Origin: Nilaparvata lugens
Lineage: Eukaryota > Arthropoda > Insecta > Hemiptera > Delphacidae
Direction: 5' to 3'
Length of the DNA: 64,000 nucleotides
Assembly (NCBI RefSeq): GCF_014356525.2
Contig: NC_052506.1
Location: forward strand, 34,563,564-34,627,563
Below are positions 42,401-51,952 of this stretch, piece after piece (positions within the stretch are counted from its first letter, which is position 1; each line of letters begins with the position of its first letter). The notes beneath the pieces were generated by a model. The model was given only the letters and a program-made list of their open reading frames with translations. It was not told the DNA's origin and did not search any database. A program made the translations under genes and the position numbers.

Positions 42401-44383
42401 GACTGGATTGAGCAACTGACTGTTGACCAGAATGCGTTTGATGTCATTCAGTTCAGTGTAATGATCAAGAGCTCTCTCAAACAAGCCAAATTTCTCACAA
42501 AGCTGTGCAATTCGATTTTGATCATAGTGGGAGAGAAGCTTCCGCTGGAGAATATCATCGGCTACCGCTGGCGCTGAAGTTATAGTCATTTCCAAAAGAC
42601 GTGTCTGAAGCGAGCAATCCTCTGGACTATTTCTACTTAGAAAATCCAGCAAAAAATCAGTACATTCTTGAATGGAATTATTCTCAATAAATAAATCAAC
42701 AATATTGTTAACATCTACTGAGATATTACTGTCAGCGACTAAACTTTTTGCAAATGAAACTGCTTGTTTTGCATCAGACCAAATTATAGATCTCAAAAGA
42801 GTTAAATAATCGGGGTTGTAACCAACTTTTTGTGAATATAAAATGATTTTCTGATATTCATGGGTTTCCAAGAAACATTGAATGACTTTATGTGGAATAT
42901 TTGCACGTAAATATACAGAAAGCGCCAATAGTGTATTAGCAGGCTTAATTAGATCCCCTAGCTGTTCAGAATATTCAAATTTATCGTCTTGTAACCATTG
43001 ATGGAGAATGTTGATGCGATTTTGAGCTATCACAGGTTTGCACAGTGCTATGGATTCAAATGCATTCAGTCTTCCATTCTCAAGTAATGCTTCAAAGTAC
43101 AAACGAATAGGAGCTTTTTCCCCAGGTTGACAGCTTACGCTTTGGAAGACTTGCATAGTTTGCGGTGTTCTTAGTATACCATTTGGAGCATTTGCTGCTA
43201 TTTTGACTGCTTCAACAAAATTTCTATTAGCAACAGATTGATTGAAATTCTCTAGAAACAGATCATCAGCTCCACTTATATTATGTTTGAGAGCTAATCG
43301 GCATGCCAATACTGGATTAGCAAGAGTGTGTCTTAGGTAATCTATCATATTGGTCTCATTGATTGCAGCAGATAGTAATTTTCCTTTGCTGTTGATTGCC
43401 AATATACCACCAGTCTCATTTTGTGGCACCGTCAGAAACACTGTGCCATCACTTGGAATGTTCAAAACAAAAATGCAAATCGCCGTCTCCACTTCAAACA
43501 AATGCAAATATCCATACTTGGTAATCACAAAAATGAAGTCATACTTTGAACTGGGTTGAATCGCTACTGGAAAGTCATAGTGCTCAGATATGAAAGTCAT
43601 ATCGACCGTTTTTTTAGAAAACGGTGCATTGCCAGTAGGTGTTTGGCCTGTTTCTATAATGTACAGTTTGCCACTTTGTTCCTGTCGCGACGCTAAACAT
43701 ATTAAATTCGATGGTGTCTGATTGCCCTCCATTTTGAAAGTGGTGAAACACGCTGAGTGCGCTTCAATGATCTGGGACCGAGCCACCTGCACACAGTAAA
43801 GTTGCATTGTGCCGACTACTCTATTATTTTGACAGCTCAACCCAATCAGTAGAACCCAATTCAATATATTATCAGCCTTGTAGCTGATAATCTGATCTCC
43901 TTTCATTATCTGATGTCTATCAAAAATCTTTACTGGATCTGAATCCCCATCTATTGACCAATGATAAACACTACTTCCAGTAACAAGAGCTATCACGCTT
44001 TCTGAAATCCATTTCCAAAATACAATATCAGTATCCATTATAAACTGTTTGATTAAGATTTTTGTTTTGAAATCAATTATTTGTAGTTTCTTATGTACTA
44101 GGTCTCCTTCTATTGTTAATTTTAAAATGATGATACTACACCCAGCATTCAAACTCATTGCCTCCGCGTTAATCATTTGTCTCATTATTTCTGATCTATT
44201 TTGAACATCGACTATAGCTAATTGTCTCTTTTCTCCATTTTTTTCTTGAACACAAATGTATCTTTCATCTTCCATACTAATTGAACTGAAATTAATACTG
44301 TTTGTTTTAATGCCGATTTTATCAAAATCTAGGTGCTCCTCTAATGTGATCGGCAACATACTGGTAGCTAAAGTTGAACTCAT
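39476..44383 (-). CDS. Clathrin heavy chain, single-exon divergent paralogue
   Basis: An uninterrupted 1635-residue ORF, start ATG at 44383. The N-terminal propeller opens MLPITLEEHLDFDKIGI and has FWKWISESVIALVT and GILRTPQTMQVFQS. The leg shows clathrin repeats throughout: ALSVYLRANIPHKVIQCFLE, QLCEKFGLFERALDHY, HFKYIEAACKTNQFKELE, YVQKVNASRLPAVV, GKYCEKRNPHLSF, VWSHLAEAQLEKGFIKEA, AILYSQFATNKLREHLELFW and IEFRRIAAYLYKKNNRW. It ends AMPYFVQVIHDYMNK plus about 14 residues. The usual C-terminal extension with the QLMLT Hsc70-binding motif is absent, and two of three cysteines near the trimer hub are replaced (FFVAALFQCYNQLRPD). Similarity to known CHC is clear but far from the near-identity usual for this family. 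Clathrin forms triskelion coats on endocytic and trans-Golgi vesicles. No intron and high divergence point to a retrogene (inference). Confidence 0.93.
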   Translation of the reverse strand: MSSTLATSMLPITLEEHLDFDKIGIKTNSINFSSISMEDERYICVQEKNGEKRQLAIVDVQNRSEIMRQMINAEAMSLNAGCSIIILKLTIEGDLVHKKLQIIDFKTKILIKQFIMDTDIVFWKWISESVIALVTGSSVYHWSIDGDSDPVKIFDRHQIMKGDQIISYKADNILNWVLLIGLSCQNNRVVGTMQLYCVQVARSQIIEAHSACFTTFKMEGNQTPSNLICLASRQEQSGKLYIIETGQTPTGNAPFSKKTVDMTFISEHYDFPVAIQPSSKYDFIFVITKYGYLHLFEVETAICIFVLNIPSDGTVFLTVPQNETGGILAINSKGKLLSAAINETNMIDYLRHTLANPVLACRLALKHNISGADDLFLENFNQSVANRNFVEAVKIAANAPNGILRTPQTMQVFQSVSCQPGEKAPIRLYFEALLENGRLNAFESIALCKPVIAQNRINILHQWLQDDKFEYSEQLGDLIKPANTLLALSVYLRANIPHKVIQCFLETHEYQKIILYSQKVGYNPDYLTLLRSIIWSDAKQAVSFAKSLVADSNISVDVNNIVDLFIENNSIQECTDFLLDFLSRNSPEDCSLQTRLLEMTITSAPAVADDILQRKLLSHYDQNRIAQLCEKFGLFERALDHYTELNDIKRILVNSQLLNPVWLVNFFSKLSIEDTLTCLDTMLLANMRHNTQACVQIAVRYYEQLTIKVIIDIFERYKCYEGIFHFLASVIAFNNEEQVHFKYIEAACKTNQFKELERMCRESNFYNGRNVFNYLKSAKLQDQISIIIVCDRFNFVDELVIYLYQNNLHKYIEVYVQKVNASRLPAVVGSLLDAGCHEEIVKNLISTVPNLYSTVELIDQVERRNRLKLLLPWLEQQVEKGNGNSYISNSLAKIHIDTNNNPERFLKENRFYDSLTIGKYCEKRNPHLSFIAYKRGQCDQEVIKLCQDASLFKLEAGYLIERGELHLWAQVLNEEQNTNRSRKALVDHVVKYLLETKNPQEITTTIKAFVAANVTHELLELLERLLFDNSTFSEFSTNSTLQNLLLLTAMKSDKSRVLEYIDRLNAYDPTMISNVAINNGLFEEVIAIHTKFNDNANAILTIINYLDDMERAYNFAERCNETIVWSHLAEAQLEKGFIKEAIQSFIKAEDPTKSMDVIGKAGDNLKELKDFLIMARKKMSNSYVDDELLYIYAISKKHTEIEEFLSQSNHADLLKLGERCFNSSLFEAAKIFFSKIANFAALASTCVRLNELEEAVSNARKANILKTWKEVCFACIENGHFALAQVCGLNVVTCVDELVDVIDFYNHRGYFNELMSLLESALSLENVNMGIFTELAILYSQFATNKLREHLELFWSRMNIPKVLKAAMKAHLWSDLVFLYDKCEDYDNAISVMIDHPTEAWKGCYFKDMIPKVTNIELYYSAVSFYLEYKPLLLNEILLILAPRIDHSRCINFFSRAGHLKFIQKYLMSVQSLNNKAINEALNSLYIEEYNYDKLITSINNYDNFDIIVLAQKLEDHQLIEFRRIAAYLYKKNNRWNRSMQLCRDNGLYKDAIEYAADSHKHELIEDLLIYFLEGGKFDFFVAALFQCYNQLRPDVIMELSWKYDALNYAMPYFVQVIHDYMNKINSLLELTNQQ

Positions 44384-46243
44384 TTGCTCTTATAACAATA
44401 ATAAATATCAAGCTATTTTAAATTATTTATATAGTAACTCATACCAAAACGTTGACCGCTTCTAATCCGGTTATAATATAATGGAATGCACCAAAATACG
44501 TATTTACTATCTAATAATATCCATGAAACAGAATATCTCAGCAAGGCCAACAATCAAATAAATCTCGTGCTATAGAAAAATCTAAATAATTTGAAAATAT
44601 ATGGAACATATGGTTTTGAATTCATATGTTTTGTCAAAAAGTATCTTGAATGAGATTAATATGGACCGGTTAAATTTTAATCTTAGTTAATTTCACGAGA
44701 AACAATCAGAGAAAGCTTTTTTGATCGGGTTTTGGAAATTTAATCACGATTAAAATTTAATCGGCACTATAACTGCTTGTATTCTAAACCAACCTTTTTG
44801 CAGTAGCTTGATTGAACAGCTGCACTCATGCAAAATAATTTAAGAAGCAAATGACAGTTGTCACCATTGGTTGTATTATAGTTTTGTATTATTATATTTT
44901 AATTGTATAGTCCAGGCGCTAGCTTACATTGAGCATACATGAGAGAGGCAGAGAATTTGACCTCAGATTATTGTTAGGGGGTCTTTAGTGTATAATGAAA
45001 ATCGATGTCGTCACGTCCCAGGGTGGTCGACTGATTGAATGAATTGATTGCTTGCTCTCACACCTCTATTTAACTGAGGTCCACTCAATAAATTTCCAAC
45101 AGTATTCTCTCCAAATATTCCAGATTCAACAAATATATCTCCTATTCCACTTCCATTCAAGTACTACCCCAATACAATCAGCCAAATTCAGCCAGATAAA
45201 AAGTAGTACCTATTCGTAGTTACAGAAATCAGTTGGTTAGATGTAGGCCTATTAATTTACTTTGCAATCAAATCACATGGATGTAATTGCCATTATTTTG
45301 TGCTTCAACTGTAAATTTATAATTTTTCGCTCCTGTTACACGGTGCTCTATATGGGGTATATTATTTTTGTTTACTCCATTACTTGACTTTTGCAATTCC
45401 AAAGTCATCATTAAACTAAATTGAATAATTATTATTCACTCTTTATAAAATATAAATTTTTTATCGACTGAAAAACACTAGGATTCCTACCAAGATGGTT
45501 TATTATTACAATATAATCATAAATAATGATAATGAGATGAAGTTTGTAATTTTGATCATAATTTGTAGAATATGATGAGAATTATCAATTATTGAGGCTT
45601 AGAGTTGAAAATTCGTGTTTAAAGACCGAAAATACAGAAGATAGCGTCCCTGAAATACATAATTTGAATAAATAGACTAGTAGGAGCGATGTGATAGGTA
45701 GGCCGCTACGCGTATTAATCATAGGGTTGTACCGCGCCGCAGTGTATCAGTGCTACTTATCCCCCTCCCACTGCCGCATCTATGATCGTAACCCCCAAAT
45801 TATAAACATCATTGGATTCAGGAAGAAACGGCCTACAACGTTTATTGGGAACATTTTCCTCCAAGTCGGCTAACGACTTAAATATTCGAGAAATAAAAAA
45901 ATACATTTTTCGAGATATTTTATTTTTTACGGAAAACTACGGTTTATCGTAAAAATGTATTGATTTTTTTCAATTATTGCAGATTAACCAATTTATTACT
46001 TCTTTCTCACTCCAGAAGGTTAGGGTGCGATTACATTGGATGTTGAAGTGCACTCTTGGTTGTGCCTGACCAAGCGTGTAGATGAGAAAAACTATGGAGA
46101 GAGCAATAGAAACACACACTGAACCACTACCTCCGTAAGCACGTCACAACGTGTTAGTATGGCTCTCTCCAAATTTTGTTTTCGGCTGCATGCATCATGA
46201 ATCTGACGTCCACCTGTACAGATACACAATCAAAGTGATCATA
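44384..46243. other. Upstream region of the clathrin-like gene, no other gene seen
   Basis: Should hold its promoter. An inverted repeat lies at 44666-44765. At about 44909 TAGTCCAGGCGCTAGC recalls an end of the foldback family. A lone AACCACTACCTCCGTAA end lies near 46130. Confidence 0.4.
44666..44765. repeat. Short inverted repeat
   Basis: CCGGTTAAATTTTAATC at the left and GATTAAAATTTAATCGGC at the right, within about 300 bases upstream of the clathrin-like start. Possibly a tiny MITE. Confidence 0.55.
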
Positions 46244-47302
46244 CCTTAGGCGGATTTCACACCAATGCTAGGCCGGACCGGGCCGAGCCGAGCCGGGCGG
46301 ATCGATACGATGCCGAGCCGAACGGAATCTGCCTGCGTTCGCACTGAAGCCGATTGCCTTTTTAAGTCACTTTTTAGTTGAAAATACAAAATACTGCACA
46401 ACTCACTACCTGGGAAGATCGAACTAAGAGATTGTTCACTTGACAGCGATTTACGCTCGATTTGCCAGCCTCGTACACATGACAGCAATTCATGAGCGGC
46501 TTGCCCTCGGTTGAGACTTTGCAAAGGCTGAAATTAGACTTTCTACTGGTGATGTTTTTCAAAGTTTTTTGATTTGTATATAATCAAGCTATCAAAATGG
46601 AAAAATTTTCTCAAAAAAACATTTTTTTTCGATCATTACTTTTTGAGATTTGAGCGCCTAAAGTTTAAAATTTTGAACAGAACATTTCAAATACGAAGAG
46701 ATAAATCCTTGAGATTTGGAAGATAAATCAAATACAAAGAGATAAATCCATGAGATTTGGAAGATAAATTCTTCATGGTATTTTTGATTGAATAAAACAG
46801 AAATTTTCTGAAAATAGCCTATCAATTTTTGAGAAAGCTATTCAATTTACTAAAAATGACCAAAAATAATTCATTATGTACCTAAACAACCTAAAAGATT
46901 ATGTTCAATTATGTTTTAATGGGGGAGATTGAGTTTATACTTTTTAATACTTTCAAATGTCAATATTTATTTATATGTTTATATTATTAAAATTGTTTTT
47001 GCAATAAAAGAATCAATTGACAATCAATGCAGTTGCCATGAAAGTGTAAGCAAATACAATCAATATAAAATTAAAAAAGGAATAATTTTTTTATTTTTGT
47101 CCAAGTTATAGCTGTTTGAATTTTGGTGACCCAACGTGGACTAGTTTACCCTACTATGAAATATGATCCTCTAAAAACTAACTTAAACTGAACTGAAAAT
47201 TGTAATAGAATAAATTTTTATTGAACTGAAATTGTAATAGAATGCTGATTCCGCTCGGCTCGGCTCAGCCCGGCCCAGCTTTGGTGTGAAACCACACTTA
47301 GG
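46244..47302. mobile_element. Non-autonomous DNA element with GC-rich inverted ends
   Basis: The left end (GGATTTCACACCAATGCTAG, then GGCCGAGCCGAGCC) and right end (GGCTCGGCTCAGCCCGGCCC, then TTTGGTGTGAAACC) are inverted over about 70 bases. The interior is AT-rich and resembles part of the element at 52837-54443, sharing ATAATCAAGCTATCAAAATG-like and ATTCTTCATG...ATTGAATAAAAC motifs. Confidence 0.65.
46688..46769. repeat. Tandem duplication of about 41 bp
   Basis: AAATACGAAGAGATAAATCC... is followed directly by AAATACAAAGAGATAAATCC..., each ending in TGAGATTTGGAAGATAAAT. Confidence 0.85.
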
Positions 47303-47349
47303 CTAGAAACACATAAGGCGTTTTATTAGACGAAACGGCTCGATTAGAC

Positions 47350-47567
47350 CAGGACTTCCTATATACCGGACCTGCGCCTACAAAAAAATAATGGCCGCCA
47401 TTGATATTTTAAACGGAAACTAGACGAACTGAGATTTCGAGAAACTGAGACGATTAGTGATACGAAACAGATGATTAGTGATTTTTTCTCAGTAGGAATT
47501 TCTATAAGACCACAAACGGCGGCCATTTTTTTCTAGGCTCAGGTCCGGTAGTATATAGGGGGTCCTG
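47350..47567. mobile_element. MITE, probably hAT-related
   Basis: Ends CAGGACTTCCTATATA and TATATAGGGGGTCCTG. The inverted arms continue through ACCGGACCTG(C/A)GCCTA and AATGGCCGCC. Direct repeats ATTAGAC flank it at 47343-47349 and 47568-47574; including an ambiguous G the duplication may be 8 bp. 218 bases, no coding capacity. Confidence 0.7.
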
Positions 47568-47574
47568 ATTAGAC

Positions 47575-49434
47575 TTTGATTAGGAGCCGATTCATCAATT
47601 ATTGTGCCGAGTCCACCAGTGCGCATAACAAAGATCATATCGGAAATCATGCGACGAGTCGTCTGCCACCAGACGGCTCCATTAATCCATTACATTGCCC
47701 GAACCCGAACCGCCGCCAGTGCAAAGACCATGCAAAATCCGCTACGTTTGGGTGTGCCCTTTTTGAGCTACAACACACCTGTAGGCAATAAAAAACAATT
47801 TTTAAAGGTCAAACATTGTGGAGCGGCGAACTTAAGAGGTTAGTAGAAAAGAAAGCTGAAACTTGAATCTCCTTCTACCTTCGCCATTTCACTAGATTCT
47901 GACTCATCTGAATATATTTCAGATTAATTTTCAACACTCAACTACCATTATATCGTTGAATATAGGTTTTACAGAATCGTGATTAGTGTTGTCTTGAATT
48001 GAGTATATTAACGAATTAACGAAAGAAACAACACATGAGAAACCATAGAAATCATAACCATAGACCATAGGGATATGACAGTCTATACTATGGATTGTAT
48101 CGTCTGTGAAGTTTAAATTCACAGAAATGCCTTTTCTTCTTCACGATCTTCAAATATCTTCACTAGGAATTCGGCCGGAAATTTTATTTTCACATGCTAG
48201 TGGTGCCGCACAATACCAAAGTATAAAATATTTTGTACTTACTTTTACTTACATTGGTAGATTTTCACTAGGAATTAAATTGGGTCGGATGTAGATACGT
48301 TGCCAATTGTGATCTTGGAGGAAGTTGAAGCTAAAGTTGAGTAGGCTAAGCTTTCCATTATCAACAACACTTTCCCTTGAGCTGTAGTTGTCAAAACGTT
48401 TCAGGTTGGGTAACAAGAGAAATGTATCTTTCTTTTGAGTCAAAATTTTTGAATATGTTTAAAGAACTGGTGGATCTAGGTTTTCAATCAAATTTAGCAA
48501 ATTATTAATTATATCTCAAATACATCATAATATTCACTAAGAAATCAACTCTTTTTATGATTATAACTTAGAATTTTCATAATTGAGATGAACTATTCTG
48601 TTAGTTATATTTCTGCATAGCCTTCAAAAGTAAGTTTTCTATCAAAAAAGGAGCTATCTGCTTTGTCTCATGACAGAAACATATAGCAAAACAATGCTAA
48701 TCAGGTACTGATTTAGGCTATACATAAATTTATAAGATGAATCTCACAATAGGTATCTGGTCTGCAGAATTTAACAGCATCTCATCATACATAGAACAAT
48801 ACCTAATACGATTATTGCCTTTTATTACAAACTTAAAAATCAGGTCCATTAATTATAACTTCTATTGGTATGTGAAATCATCAACGACACATGAACAAAA
48901 TTAATATTTTAATAGATAAAAAACAAGAATACATCACCATAAAATTACATGGTAAGTACAATCTCCTTGGAACAAATTAATATACTATATCAGTAAGAGG
49001 TACTAAACGATTCTTTGGCTAGTGTTTTTAGCTTTTATACGAATGTTTTGATCGTTGAAAAAGAAAAATATGTTATAATTATTGAAGAGTGAAGAGCACT
49101 TAAGTAGAAGAATTGAGAAACTATTTTTCCATTCCAGTACTTTAAACCGTAGTTCAAAATAATGGATATTTATCAATATTTTACAACCTTCTATAAAATC
49201 AGATTAATTGACTACTATTTATTCCACTATCATTAATAATGTGACACCGTTTTTGAAGTGAGAGTTACTAACAGACTTCCTCAAGGATGGATCGAATCCG
49301 TCGTAGGAATTCAATAAGATTCCTAAAAAGTGAACATTTCTCTAGATTGATACGAATAAAATGAAATCGTAATTTCTCAACAGAATTATTTACAAATTGT
49401 AAATAAATTTGTCTAAGCGCGCTAAATCAATATC
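47575..49434. other. Region downstream of the FATP gene, no other gene seen
   Basis: Contains the FATP 3' UTR near its right end. Small ORFs only. Confidence 0.4.
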
Positions 49435-49740
49435 TCATAACCGTTCCTCGCCGGATACGATTTTGGGAAACACGTCTAGTGTTAATGGAATGTAAGTGCT
49501 GCCTTTCCTATAGAAGAGCTTGTCGGTGACTTTGGCAGGGTCGAAGCCGTCCTTCTGCAGGTCGCCCTTCTTCATCTTGAAGGTGCCGGTCATCTCGACC
49601 GCATGCAGCAGGCGCACAAACAGAGGCCTCGCATAGGCTGGCAGCTCCTTGTCGAGTCCCTCGGCCAGCGCCGCCAAGTCCACCTGGCCACTCGCGTCCG
49701 CAATCGCCGCCATCCCCGCCTTGCCCTCATTGTCACCCAC
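49435..49740 (-). CDS. Fatp: FATP terminal exon
   Basis: Begins [18 protein letters not shown] after a GTTGCAG acceptor and ends [13 protein letters not shown]; 101 codons. Contains [14 protein letters not shown] and the FATP-typical [20 protein letters not shown]. Clearly GC-richer than the surrounding introns. Confidence 0.95.
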   Translation of the reverse strand: MGDNEGKAGMAAIADASGQVDLAALAEGLDKELPAYARPLFVRLLHAVEMTGTFKMKKGDLQKDGFDPAKVTDKLFYRKGSTYIPLTLDVFPKIVSGEERL

Positions 49741-51911
49741 CTGCAACGCAACGCAACATCAACTTCATTGCTCTCCTCTTCTACATGACTACTACTTATT
49801 CTCGTAGATGACAAGGTTTTTTATAAATTTCAAAGTCTGTGACTAGAGAGACTAAGAGGAGTACTAATCTACAATATTATTATATAATAAACATATCAAG
49901 TGTTTCTATCATGTTGATTTTTTAGAAAAAACTTTCTCATTCCTTCATTCATAGCAGAAAATTAAAATCAACTAGATTAGTTTAGTTTATTATTAATTTT
50001 CTAGAGGAAAATTATCCCGGCAATAAACCTGAGTTTAGGAATTGGTCCCTATTGGAATGAAGAATAATAAAATTATTATTATTATCTTTCAATTCTATTC
50101 TATGTAACCGAAAATGCAGACATTATAACAATGAGTAAATTCATTGTAGAATTGAAAGATAATGATTATATTATTGTAGATTTATCTACTGAGAGAAATA
50201 GTGGAAGATATCACGAGATATACAGTGACTTGATTGTTCAGTACCGAGAAAAGGATTGATTGAAATTGCTGTGGTGTAAGGGCAGCCGACTTTTTTCTCA
50301 TGACTCAACCATCTATAACTCGATGATACAAAAATTGTAAACTGATTGTTCTATTGACAATTAAAATTTTGAAGATAAATGATTTGATGTGATTATAATA
50401 AATTGAAACTAAATGAGACAAAATCTCCTGTTCCATCTTTTCTAAAATATATTAAACTCGATTAATATCTTCATCCGAATTACTGCATATTGAGTAGTTT
50501 GTTATTGAACAAAGAAATTTCAATATTTTATTCAAGAGATCCAATGCATCAATCTATCTAATCGATATAGAGGATACCTTTTTATTAGCCCATATAGGAA
50601 TATCGATATAGAACACATTATTATTATAGAAGTTAAAACTGATCTTCTAAATTTCCAACACTTGAAATTATAAAAATCAATTAATGTATACTTATTAATT
50701 GGAAAAAGTACGAGTATTGAAATTAATTTTAGTGCACATTTGAATGAAAAGAATAAGGGGAGATACTAACCTCAACACCGTATACGGTACAGTCTTTCAA
50801 TCCTAGTATACTGCTTATCACAGCTTCAACTTCTGTGGTGGCCACATTCTCCCCTTTCCACCTGCAAATTGTATATTTGAATATTAGTATCTGAATATGT
50901 TTTCGTAAATTCCAATGAATAGTACATAATTATCTAAATTCATATAAATTGTCCGGAGTTAGCTTGTAGCTAGGTCTAGTATAGCAAGTCACTTGCTCTT
51001 CTCTGCAGGAGGAAGTCACTTAAACCCTACCTCTTGTGATGATTCGTTCAAACCTCTCCCTCAAAGTTGCTAGACAGTAATTTCTTATTTGTTGAAAAAC
51101 CTCAGTTAGTTAAACCTCGTTATTTCGTTTTACACCTCGTCAAGTGTTTCCAGTGAAAGTGTCCAGTACTCTGAGGGATTATATTATGCAGAGTGATTCT
51201 TAATTATGGTAAAATAATTTAATACGTGATAGTAGAGGTGAAAATAAGAAAAAAGTTCTTATAAACATATATCCATAAACGCTTCATTAGCGAGCTATAC
51301 AGAGTGAAAGATTTCGCCCGGAATTCAGTTCCTCTGGTGAAATACACCGGATTAGTATGGGGGAAACATACACTGGGGACTAGTTTTTGAAAACTTATGC
51401 TGGATTCATATGGAAAAATATCTGAAAAATTGAATAAAACTAGTCTCAAAGCTGTAGTGTGAGTAGTTTTTGAGAAAAAAGTTGAAATATGCAAAAAATC
51501 CAAGTGGAAAAACACAGACTTCTACGTTTGATGCCCAATAAATTTCTTTAATGACCAGTAAACAAATAATTTTTCGCAATAAAAATTGTAGAGAATTTAA
51601 TTCTGAAAAGAATTATGTAAGCTGTGTAAACTAAATTTAAATAAAAGCTGAATAAAATGTATTCTTATGTAGTACATTACACCACAAAAATTTGCTGTTT
51701 TGTTTTATGAGGTGAGAACTAATAACTCATAGGTTGTAGCTGATTGCAAATAAAACATGGATTTAAATAACAGCTGATTTATTACTTTCTTTGCCCTATT
51801 ACCATAGGTAAGGAAAGTATTGCTTTCCGAAAAAATTAAGGTACCCCAGTTTCTAAATTTCTATACGTTTCAAGGTCCCCTGAGTCCAAAAAAGTGGTTT
51901 TTGGGTATTGA

Positions 51912-51952
<41 letters not shown>

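Noticed and set aside
46246..46524. 92-codon minus-strand ORF in the GC-rich end of the DNA element
   Set aside because: It lies in a terminal inverted repeat and has no conserved motif.
47576..47843. Overlapping plus-strand ORFs (71 and 79 codons) in a GC-richer stretch
   Set aside because: Two frames open at once with no recognisable domain. Could be a repeat; not enough to call a gene.
49590..49814. Overlapping ORFs in other frames of the FATP terminal exon
   Set aside because: The exon is GC-rich, so off-frame ORFs occur. Only the FATP frame has family motifs.
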